Shown piece by piece: positions 1-5,562 of a stretch of 5,562 nt of DNA. The stretch's first letter is position 1, and every line of letters begins with the position of its first letter. The stretch comes from Bacteroidota bacterium. Its GTDB lineage: Bacteria; Bacteroidota; Bacteroidia; Flavobacteriales; Crocinitomicaceae. The notes beneath the pieces are model-generated. The model saw only the letters and a list, made by a program, of their open reading frames with translations. It made no database searches and was not told the DNA's origin. The stretch spans positions 1 through 5,562 of the forward strand of contig SYKJ01000075.1 of the NCBI GenBank assembly GCA_005798205.1. Direction: 5' to 3'. The position numbers and the translations under genes are program-made.

Positions 1-641
1 AAGAAATGGCTTTTTTAAGTAATGCACTTTTGGTTGCTATATTTTGTGTCTTACTTATTATCGTTGCACAATTTAATTCCTATTCAGCACCGGGAGTTAT
101 AATGTTTTCTATTGTGCTTTCATTAATTGGAGTGTTTCTAGGTTTGGTGATTTCTCGACAAAGTTTTGTAATAATTATGACTATGATTGGAATTATTTCT
201 TTGGCAGGAGTTGTCGTGAATAATGCGATAGTGTTAATCGACTATACGAATCTTCTACAGAAATATAGACGCGAGGAACTAGGTTTAGCTGAAGATGAAC
301 CTTTATCATATGATGAATTTATTCTAACAACAATTCAAGCCGGAAAGACACGCCTACGTCCTGTTTTATTAACTGCAATCACAACTGTACTTGGTCTAGT
401 TCCATTGGCAATCGGTTTTAATATTGATTTCTTTACTTTATTTTCGAGCTACGATCCGAATATTTTTATTGGCGGAGACAATAATCGTTTTTTTGGACCA
501 ATGTCGTGGGCAATAATTTATGGCTTAACTTTTGCTACTTTCTTAACTTTGGTAATAATTCCTGCGCTTTATCTCTTACTTTTTAGATTTAAAATCTGGG
601 TTTTCGGAAAATTCAATCTGAAGGTAAAAAGTAATTTTTAA
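1..641 (+). CDS. RND efflux permease, AcrB-like (HAE1 type), C-terminal part; 5' end outside the window
   Basis: This is the last ~212 residues of an inner-membrane, proton-driven resistance-nodulation-division pump subunit. The reading frame is open to the left edge (codon GAA at 3-5), so the ATG at 6 is internal and not a start. Counting from that ATG, hydrophobic segments lie at about 5-24, 30-50, 55-80, 118-140 and 165-193, matching TM8-TM12 of AcrB. Family signatures are VNNAIVLIDY (residues 71-80, TM10) and RLRPVLLTAITT (116-127, entry to TM11). At the AcrB Lys940 position there is Asn72, a variant I recall from many RND pumps that lack that lysine; the TM4 acidic pair is outside the window. 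The TM11-TM12 loop is longer than in AcrB and contains YDPNIFIGGDNN, which I recall from Bacteroidota permeases. It ends in a basic cytoplasmic tail and a TAA stop. Partner adaptor (MFP) and outer-membrane factor genes would be expected upstream. Substrate cannot be inferred (drug or metal). Family assignment is very secure. Confidence 0.95.
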   Translation, partial: EMAFLSNALLVAIFCVLLIIVAQFNSYSAPGVIMFSIVLSLIGVFLGLVISRQSFVIIMTMIGIISLAGVVVNNAIVLIDYTNLLQKYRREELGLAEDEPLSYDEFILTTIQAGKTRLRPVLLTAITTVLGLVPLAIGFNIDFFTLFSSYDPNIFIGGDNNRFFGPMSWAIIYGLTFATFLTLVIIPALYLLLFRFKIWVFGKFNLKVKSNF

Positions 642-646
642 TTGAA
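612..646 (+). other. AT-rich nested stem-loop over the RND stop codon
   Basis: Two inverted repeats nest here. TTCAAT (612-617) pairs with ATTGAA (641-646), and TAAAAA (625-630) pairs with TTTTTA (635-640) around a GTAA loop, which as RNA is a GNRA-type tetraloop. The two stems are contiguous on the 3' side, and seven bases bulge on the 5' side. It spans the RND stop and precedes the next start by 11 bases. Only two of the twelve pairs are G-C and no U-tract follows, so it is not a convincing intrinsic terminator. It may be a weak mRNA structure between co-transcribed genes, or chance in AT-rich DNA. Confidence 0.25.
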
Positions 647-657
647 ACAAATATAAT

Positions 658-1425
658 ATGCACCGTTTTTTAATTTTATGTTTCATATTTCTCCTATTTC
701 TATGTTCATGTAACTGTAATCGAGCCAAAAAGCCTATGCCTGATAATGATGATAAAGTAGCTTTTGCTGAGCAAAAATTTTATGATAATTTTATTTATTC
801 AATTGATAAAAGAACTGATTTAATTGAAGTTCCTAGTTTAATTTATTCAGATACGATTGGCAATCAAAAAAAGTCTTTTGCTTTTACTGATAAAGATTAT
901 AATATTTTAAAATTAGTTTTTGAAGAAATTTTGTCAGAGGGCAAGTTTATAAAAACCACCTTTTATTTTAATGGATCAGAAAAAATATTTTCTTTTAAAG
1001 AGTTCAATGTTTTCAAAGATAATATTGAATATTTCCATCAAACAAAATCTTATTATGATAAAAACGTAATTCATACATGTAAAAGGTTTACTACAGAAGA
1101 TTTTCGTTCAACGGCAAATAATTTTAAGACAACTTCTCTAAAAAACCATAAAGAAAATCAGGCTATGGAAATAATTAGACAAATTGGAGACTACAAAACA
1201 AATTTTAAGGGCTTTTTTGAAATGGTAGATAGAACGTATTTAATTGTTGGGACAAAACAATATTCCTCTACCTTAGCTTTTCAAAAATACAATGCGATAC
1301 TTGATTCATTAAAAAAAAATCAAAAAGTATATTTAGATAAGGAGTTAAAAATCGAATTTGAAATAATTACAGAGCCAAATGGATTTACTTTTCAAGCACT
1401 TCGGAGTGTCTCGCTCGTTAAATGA
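658..1425 (+). CDS. Predicted lipoprotein of unknown function
   Basis: The gene encodes 255 residues that I cannot assign to a family. The N-terminus is a lipoprotein signal: His2-Arg3, a hydrophobic core at 4-15, then the lipobox Leu15-Cys16-Ser17-Cys18, so Cys18 should be lipidated; Cys20 is a second nearby cysteine. The residues right after Cys18 (NCNRAKK) are basic, not the acidic stretch reported as a surface-export signal in some Bacteroidota lipoproteins, so a periplasm-facing location is the default guess. The rest is soluble and rich in Lys, Phe, Tyr and Asn, with one more Cys at 141 and no recognisable catalytic motif. The start is chosen because it gives the signal peptide directly; no Shine-Dalgarno is visible, as is usual in this phylum. 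It begins 16 bases after the RND stop, so co-transcription is likely. It is markedly more AT-rich than its neighbours and its last residues (ALRSVSLVK) are encoded by a GC-rich patch. The gene is probable; its function is unknown. Confidence 0.82.
   Translation: MHRFLILCFIFLLFLCSCNCNRAKKPMPDNDDKVAFAEQKFYDNFIYSIDKRTDLIEVPSLIYSDTIGNQKKSFAFTDKDYNILKLVFEEILSEGKFIKTTFYFNGSEKIFSFKEFNVFKDNIEYFHQTKSYYDKNVIHTCKRFTTEDFRSTANNFKTTSLKNHKENQAMEIIRQIGDYKTNFKGFFEMVDRTYLIVGTKQYSSTLAFQKYNAILDSLKKNQKVYLDKELKIEFEIITEPNGFTFQALRSVSLVK
1396..1418 (+). repeat. GC-rich dyad patch, possible REP-like fragment or weak terminator
   Basis: The last ~20 bases of the lipoprotein gene are about 64% G+C by hand count, against roughly 23% in the rest of that gene. 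Inside is the perfect dyad CACT-TCGG-AGTG (1398-1409), followed by TCTCGCTCG. The patch is translated as the C-terminal LRSVSLV. It could be a remnant of a dispersed GC-rich palindromic repeat of the kind scattered in Bacteroidota genomes, or a transcription-end hairpin, although the 4-bp stem is short and no T-tract follows directly. Only one copy is in this window, so the repeat interpretation is inference. Confidence 0.3.
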
Positions 1426-1460
1426 AAATTATATATATACCAATAACATAAGAAAGTTTG

Positions 1461-1468
1461 TACTTTTG
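1461..1468 (+). promoter_or_regulatory. Putative Bacteroidota -7 promoter element for the outer-membrane receptor gene
   Basis: TACTTTTG is an exact match to the Bacteroidota/Flavobacterium -7 consensus TAnnTTTG, in the 58-base gap before the ATG at 1484. Transcription would start about 5-7 bases downstream, giving a leader of roughly 10 bases. No TTG -33 element is seen at the usual 17-23 base spacing (that region reads ATATACCAATAAC), so the promoter would be weak, or dependent on an activator or an alternative sigma factor. The placement also supports choosing 1484 over 1379 as the start. Confidence 0.42.
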
Positions 1469-1483
1469 ACAACAATTAATCCA

Positions 1484-4237
1484 ATGACGAATAAAAAAAT
1501 ATCTTTTTTACTCTTTTTCTTTTTTTTAACCTCATTTTTCGGGTTTTCTCAAAAGATGAATATTTCTGGAAACGTCTATGACACAAGTGGAAATAAAGCC
1601 CTAGAAAATGTTTCTGTTTTAACAGTAAGAATTAAGGACTCACTGCTTTTGACGGCAACCAGAACAAAAAAAGATGGTTCTTTCGTAATCGATAATTTTC
1701 CAATTGATACTTTTTCTCTAATTATAGAACATCCACAATTTGAATCCAAGACCTACTATATTATTGGTCATAAGGAGAATTTAGAAATTAACATACCACG
1801 AATTCAACTTACTGGTTTTACTAAAGATTTTGCCGAAGTGATTGTTTTCGCAAATAAAAACCCAATTTTTTATCGTGGTGATACGCTTGTTTATGTCGCT
1901 GATTCATTTAAAGTTGGAGAAAATGCAGTGGTTGAAGACTTGTTAAAAAAATTGCCAGGAATTAAAGTTGACGAAAATGGTCAAATTACCTCTCAAGGTA
2001 AAGATATTTCTCAAGTTTTAGTTGATGGTGATGAATTTTTCGGTTCTGATCCAACAATAGCAACAAGAAATCTAGGTGCCAAGAGTATTTCTTCAGTGGA
2101 GGTTTATGAAAAGCAAAATGAGGAGTCTAAGCCCGGTGAGGATGAAAAAATTCAAGTACTAGATTTAAAGTTAAAAGACAGTGCGAAAAAAGGTTACTTC
2201 GGAAAAATCTCGGGGGCAACAGATTTTGCTTTGACAAACAAAAATATTTTTTATGAAAGTGAATTTTTGTTTAATAAGTTTAACAAAAAACAAAAAATAT
2301 CTGTTTTCCTATTAAATTCAAATACGCCAAAATCAAATTTTGCTTTCAGAGACATGAATAAATTCGGATTGGAAAATGAACGAAATGCAAGCGGAATGTC
2401 AATGTGGAATCAAGGATCGCAAGCAAATACAAGTGGCATCCCTCAAACATTAAAAGCGGGTGTTTATTATTCTGATAAAATTGGTGAAACTGGAAAAATA
2501 GGATTTAATTATTCTTATTTACAAAGTAATTTGATCGCAAATTCTAGCAGTTCATCTCAGTATTTTTTAACGGACACAACTTATTTTATTAAAGACTCAA
2601 TTCAAAATACTTCCAATAATACTGCTCATCGAATTAATTTTTCTTATTCTACTAATTTAGATTCATTGACATTCATTGAGTTAAAACCAAATTTAAATAT
2701 CGATTTTGCCGAGACTGAAGATAGAAGTATTTCTAGCTTTTTGGGAGAAACAAATGTGAAATCTTTGGAGACAAATATCAGCAATAAAAATACCTCAAAT
2801 GGCTTAACAAGTAACTCTCAAGCGCTAATTCGAAGGAAATTCAGGAAGAAAAAACGCGAATTGGAGTTCAAGTATATCTTTGGCTATTCAAACAACAAAA
2901 CAGCGGGTGAATTACTCACAACAACAGATAAAATTTTATTGAATACCATTGATTCCATAGATCAAAAAAAGAACAATGACAATTCATCGTTTAGTAATTT
3001 TGGTATACTTACTTATACAGAGCCGCTCTCCAATTTTTGGAAGCTAGAATTTGAATATTTATATGAAAATGGACTCAATAAACAAGATAAAAAAACATTC
3101 AATAGGGGAGACGGCTCTTACACTGAACAGGTAACTATTTTATCTAATGTTTTTGATAATTCAAGAATACAACACCGTATTTCTGCTATTGCTATTTTTG
3201 AAAAAAGTTTTCATACAGTAACAGGTGGCTTAGGTTTTAGAAACATTGAAATTGAAAATATAAATTTGATAAGCAACACTCAAATTGATCAGAATATAAA
3301 TAATGTTCTACCACGCTTTAGTTATCAGTATAAACCAAGTATGAGTAAGAGAATGGGTATTTACTATACGACTTCCTCTTCTCAGCCTTCCATCAATGAT
3401 TTACAACCTGTTCAAGATAATTCGAATCCGAATAGAACACAGGAGGGCAATCCAGATTTGAAGCCAAATTATGTTCACAACTTAAATGGTAATTTTAACA
3501 CTTGGCAAGCACTATCAGGTCGATATATTTGGAGTGGATTTAACGCAAGCATTACAAATAACGCATTTGCAAATTCCACTGAATTTGATGATTTTGGAAG
3601 AACAACCTCAAAAACAGTTAATGTAGATGGAAATATCTTTAGTAATGTTTATTTTGGTGCTGGCATTCCTTTTTTGAGTAGAAAATTAGAAATCGCTCCA
3701 AATGCAAATGCCTCCTATAATCGGTACACAAATATTATTAATAGTGAAAATAATATTACTCAAAATACCTCTATTTCTGGCGGGCTTGATTTTGAAATCA
3801 ATTTGGATTCTTTGGAGATAAAAATAGGTAACACGTTCAGTTATACAAATCCTGTTAGTTCACTTTCGTCTACTTCAAGTCAACCTTTTACAACTCAGCG
3901 CTATGAATTTGATTTAGAATGGCAGTTAAAAAGTCATATTACCATCAAGCTTGAAGCAAATTACACGATTAACTCCCAAAGAGCTGATGGGTTCAATAAA
4001 AATATTTTTATAGTCAATGCAGATTTCAGTAAGGCATTTTTTAAAACAGAAAATTTAATCCTTACGCTATCTGGAAATGATTTGTTAAAACAAAATTTAA
4101 ATTTATCAAGACAAGTAAACGGAAATAGTGTTACAGATAATTTTACATCTATTATTTCTCGCTACTTTTTACTGAGATTAACATATAAGTTTAATAATAA
4201 TAAAACCAAAGAGGATGAATTTAAAGGTTGGCATTAA
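1484..4237 (+). CDS. TonB-dependent-receptor-like outer-membrane beta-barrel protein with carboxypeptidase-regulatory-like N-domain
   Basis: A 917-residue outer-membrane protein. Order: signal peptide (1-23, Lys-rich start, Phe/Leu core, probable cleavage after FGFSQ); carboxypeptidase-regulatory-like domain (about 25-108, with ISGNVYDTSGNKALENVSV and DGSFVIDNFP); plug-like domain (about 115-235, with DLLKKLPGIKVDENGQITSQ, LVDGDEFFGSDP and ATRNLGAKSISSVEVYEK); then an Asn/Ser-rich beta-barrel of the OMP_b-brl_3 type, including EGNPDLKPN near 653-661 and a last strand FLLRLTYKF (895-903) with a 14-residue hydrophilic tail. No clear TonB box is seen. The family is assumed to import a substrate or act as an outer-membrane channel; the ligand cannot be read from sequence. 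The frame is open from an ATG at 1379, but that start would put 35 hydrophilic residues before the signal peptide and overlap the preceding gene, so 1484 is preferred. It overlaps the downstream GLPGLI gene by 23 bases, a recurrent pairing in this phylum. Confidence 0.93.
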   Translation: MTNKKISFLLFFFFLTSFFGFSQKMNISGNVYDTSGNKALENVSVLTVRIKDSLLLTATRTKKDGSFVIDNFPIDTFSLIIEHPQFESKTYYIIGHKENLEINIPRIQLTGFTKDFAEVIVFANKNPIFYRGDTLVYVADSFKVGENAVVEDLLKKLPGIKVDENGQITSQGKDISQVLVDGDEFFGSDPTIATRNLGAKSISSVEVYEKQNEESKPGEDEKIQVLDLKLKDSAKKGYFGKISGATDFALTNKNIFYESEFLFNKFNKKQKISVFLLNSNTPKSNFAFRDMNKFGLENERNASGMSMWNQGSQANTSGIPQTLKAGVYYSDKIGETGKIGFNYSYLQSNLIANSSSSSQYFLTDTTYFIKDSIQNTSNNTAHRINFSYSTNLDSLTFIELKPNLNIDFAETEDRSISSFLGETNVKSLETNISNKNTSNGLTSNSQALIRRKFRKKKRELEFKYIFGYSNNKTAGELLTTTDKILLNTIDSIDQKKNNDNSSFSNFGILTYTEPLSNFWKLEFEYLYENGLNKQDKKTFNRGDGSYTEQVTILSNVFDNSRIQHRISAIAIFEKSFHTVTGGLGFRNIEIENINLISNTQIDQNINNVLPRFSYQYKPSMSKRMGIYYTTSSSQPSINDLQPVQDNSNPNRTQEGNPDLKPNYVHNLNGNFNTWQALSGRYIWSGFNASITNNAFANSTEFDDFGRTTSKTVNVDGNIFSNVYFGAGIPFLSRKLEIAPNANASYNRYTNIINSENNITQNTSISGGLDFEINLDSLEIKIGNTFSYTNPVSSLSSTSSQPFTTQRYEFDLEWQLKSHITIKLEANYTINSQRADGFNKNIFIVNADFSKAFFKTENLILTLSGNDLLKQNLNLSRQVNGNSVTDNFTSIISRYFLLRLTYKFNNNKTKEDEFKGWH

Positions 4238-4952
4238 ACTCTTTTTTACAGCGCTATTTCTCTTTTTGTTTTCAACAATTTATGGTCAATACGCACAAAG
4301 TGGAAAAATTATTTTTGAACGTAGAACGAACTTAGAAAAACGTTTCACCGATAAGCGAATGAAACGCATGATCAATGAAACAAACAAAATCAGAACAGAA
4401 AAATTCGAATTATTATTCAACGATACCTGTTCAATTTTCAAAGCTTTACCTGAAGAGGGCACTTCTGATCCAATGTCTTGGATGACCAGTAAAAACACCT
4501 ATTACCAACAGCTACAGAAAAAAAGTCAAGTTACAATTTTGGCACTTTTTGGCCAAAGTATTTATATTTCTGACTCACTACCAAGTCGTGAGTGGAAAAT
4601 AACCGATAATAAAAGAGTAATTAGTGGTTATGATTGTCGCAAAGCAATTTATCAAAAAAACGACAGCACGCGAATTTATGCTTGGTATACCTCTTCGCTA
4701 ATTCCAAGTGTCGGTCCAGAAGGATTTTGTGGTCTTCCAGGAACTATTTTAGGTCTTGCAAGTGAAGATGGTGGAATTATTTATTTTGCAAAAAATGTAG
4801 AACTCAATAAACCAAAAAAGGAGGAACTTGAACTATTAATTGGTAAAAACAAGGTTTTCACTTTAAATGAACTCCGCATGAAAATCGAAAAAGAATACGG
4901 TAATACTCCGTGGGGTAAAGGTATGTTTGATGATTTATTCCGTTGGTTATAG
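4215..4952 (+). CDS. GLPGLI family (Porph_ging) exported protein
   Basis: A 245-residue exported protein of the Bacteroidota GLPGLI family, named after its conserved motif, whose function is unknown. The signal peptide is MNLKVGIK plus a Leu/Phe core, with cleavage probably around Gly24-Gln25 (TIYGQ). The mature part opens with a strand typical of the family (SGKIIFERR, 29-37). The hallmark region is AWYTSSLIPSVGPEGFCGLP (156-175), with the name motif here as GLPGTILGL (173-181), so Thr replaces Leu. Three cysteines lie at 72, 141 (GYDCRKA, a common family position) and 172. The start at 4215 is needed to keep the signal peptide; AAAGAGG sits directly against the ATG, too close for a normal Shine-Dalgarno. 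It overlaps the receptor gene by 23 bases in another frame, implying co-expression. A periplasmic or surface accessory role with the beta-barrel partner is inferred only from this linkage. Length is in the usual 200-300 residue range. Confidence 0.92.
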   Translation: MNLKVGIKLFFTALFLFLFSTIYGQYAQSGKIIFERRTNLEKRFTDKRMKRMINETNKIRTEKFELLFNDTCSIFKALPEEGTSDPMSWMTSKNTYYQQLQKKSQVTILALFGQSIYISDSLPSREWKITDNKRVISGYDCRKAIYQKNDSTRIYAWYTSSLIPSVGPEGFCGLPGTILGLASEDGGIIYFAKNVELNKPKKEELELLIGKNKVFTLNELRMKIEKEYGNTPWGKGMFDDLFRWL

Positions 4953-5036
4953 CTCTTTAATCACTTTTTTTAAGCTTACTTTAATTGATTTTTGTTAAGT
5001 TTGTCATATTACTGTAAAGTTTTTTGAATTTTATAT
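4953..5036 (+). other. Intergenic region between the GLPGLI and MMPL genes
   Basis: This 84-base AT-rich gap holds a T7 run (4965-4971), a HindIII-like palindrome AAGCTT, a weak inverted repeat AATCA/TGATT (4959-4963 and 4986-4990) followed by TTT, and one good promoter-like element, listed separately. No convincing GC-stemmed terminator is visible. The in-frame TGA at 5025-5027 closes the frame upstream of the next gene. Confidence 0.5.
4996..5003 (+). promoter_or_regulatory. Putative Bacteroidota -7 promoter element for the MMPL gene
   Basis: TAAGTTTG matches TAnnTTTG exactly. It lies 33 bases before the ATG at 5037, giving a plausible leader of about 25-30 bases. A TTG -33 element is not present at 17-23 bases upstream (the region reads TAAGCTTACT), so only half of the consensus is satisfied. 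If real, it makes the MMPL gene a transcription unit of its own rather than the third gene of the receptor operon. Confidence 0.45.
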
Positions 5037-5562
5037 ATGTGGAAATATAGTGCAAATTTTATTTTAAGAAATCGTTTTTTTATCTTGGGTTTTTTTGCCC
5101 TATTAACCGTTTTTTTTGCGTATCATACTTTTACTGGACTAAAGTTAGAGAGCAAATATGGCATAATGTTGCCTAACAATTCTCCAACAATTGAAAACTT
5201 CAATAAATTTAAGTTACTTTTTGGAGAGGATGGTGGAGTTTTAATTCTTGCTATCAAAACAGATTCACTCTATACCGAAAGAAATTTTCTTCAATGGAAA
5301 AAATTAGGAGATTCAATACTGCAATTTGACGGTGTGGAATCAGTTATTTCCGAAGCTACTTTATTTACTATTAAAAATGATACTGCGGCATCTAAATTCC
5401 AGATTAATCGCATATTTTCTGATACAACCTTTAATGAAAAGTCAGTCGACTCAATTCGAAAGGAAATTAAACAAAACCCTATTTATAAAGGGCTTTTGTA
5501 TAGTGATAAAGGCAATGTTTCTTTAATGATGGTAGCAGTTGATGTAACATTTTTATCGGATA
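5037..5562 (+). CDS. MMPL/HAE3-type RND-superfamily transporter, N-terminal part; 3' end outside the window
   Basis: The frame runs open from the ATG at 5037 to the right edge, giving 175 residues and no stop. The start is the first ATG after an in-frame TGA at 5025-5027. The protein begins MWKYSANFILRNRFF, then a single membrane span at about 13-31, followed by a large extracytoplasmic region as in the first loop of RND-superfamily proteins. The segment LPNNSPTIENFNKFKLLFG (45-63), then GGVLILAIK and a Trp-Lys-Lys-Leu-Gly-Asp helix with FDGVESV (97-103), matches the conserved start of MMPL/HAE3 porter domains (acidic or polar post-TM stretch, then FG..., then a beta strand). Full-length members have about 700-900 residues and 12 spans, so most of it is missing here. 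These proteins are thought to move lipids or other hydrophobic molecules; no substrate can be assigned. It is unlike the AcrB-type pump at the left edge. A T8 run lies within the codons of the first membrane span. Confidence 0.85.
   Translation, partial: MWKYSANFILRNRFFILGFFALLTVFFAYHTFTGLKLESKYGIMLPNNSPTIENFNKFKLLFGEDGGVLILAIKTDSLYTERNFLQWKKLGDSILQFDGVESVISEATLFTIKNDTAASKFQINRIFSDTTFNEKSVDSIRKEIKQNPIYKGLLYSDKGNVSLMMVAVDVTFLSD

Noticed and set aside
632..639. TAATTTTT as a -7 element for the lipoprotein gene
   Set aside because: The final G of TAnnTTTG is missing and no TTG is at the right spacing; such near matches are frequent in AT-rich DNA.
1422..1451. Nine-codon open frame overlapping the lipoprotein stop (ATGA overlap)
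   Set aside because: Too short, with no sign of selection. The ATGA arrangement is coincidental because the real next gene starts at 1484.
1466..1471. TTGACA, a perfect E. coli-type -35 box
   Set aside because: Its -10 box would fall inside the receptor coding region, and Bacteroidota sigma factors use a different consensus. The first three bases are the end of the TAnnTTTG match.
4286..4498. 70-codon open frame on the minus strand
   Set aside because: It lies entirely inside the well-supported GLPGLI gene, has no recognisable motif, and looks like an antisense shadow.
4959..4990. AATCA/TGATT inverted repeat followed by T residues, as a terminator of the GLPGLI gene
   Set aside because: The stem is only 5 bp, AT-rich, with a 22-base loop, which is expected by chance here.
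5326..5526. 66-codon plus-strand open frame
   Set aside because: It overlaps the open MMPL frame, whose translation matches a known family; this one matches nothing.
1..5562. CRISPR array, tRNA/rRNA, insertion sequence or integrase signatures
   Set aside because: No regularly spaced repeats, structured RNA gene, transposase-like protein or terminal repeats were seen on either strand.

Overview
The window looks like a stretch of chromosome from a Bacteroidota bacterium, most likely a member of the Flavobacteriaceae. The evidence is AT-rich DNA, a carboxypeptidase-regulatory-like/plug/beta-barrel outer-membrane protein followed by a GLPGLI-family protein, signal peptides that end near Gln rather than in a classic AxA, no clear Shine-Dalgarno sites, and two exact matches to the Bacteroidota -7 promoter element TAnnTTTG. 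All five genes lie on the + strand and are tightly packed, so no stretch over 300 bases lacks a gene.

Layout: (1) from the left edge to 641, the C-terminal membrane half of an AcrB-like (HAE1-type) RND efflux permease, truncated by the window. (2) 658-1425, a very AT-rich gene for a small predicted lipoprotein of no family I recognise; its last codons run through a short GC-rich dyad. (3) 1484-4237, a 917-residue TonB-dependent-receptor-like outer-membrane protein whose start is better placed at 1484 than at the upstream ATG at 1379. (4) 4215-4952, a secreted GLPGLI-family (Porph_ging) protein whose start overlaps the end of gene 3 by 23 bases. (5) 5037 to the right edge, the N-terminus of a second RND-superfamily protein, of MMPL/HAE3 type, cut off by the window and still open at its end.

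Every product is predicted to be in the envelope: two inner-membrane RND-superfamily proteins, one lipoprotein, one outer-membrane barrel and one exported protein. Genes 3 and 4 form the clearest functional unit, because their overlap implies co-transcription and probably coupled translation. The promoter-like elements before genes 3 and 5 suggest at least partly separate transcription units: the end of an efflux operon plus lipoprotein, the barrel-GLPGLI pair, and the MMPL gene. I do not see a clearly new multi-gene system. The least explained items are the orphan lipoprotein gene with its GC-rich 3' end, and the barrel-GLPGLI pair, whose substrate is unknown.
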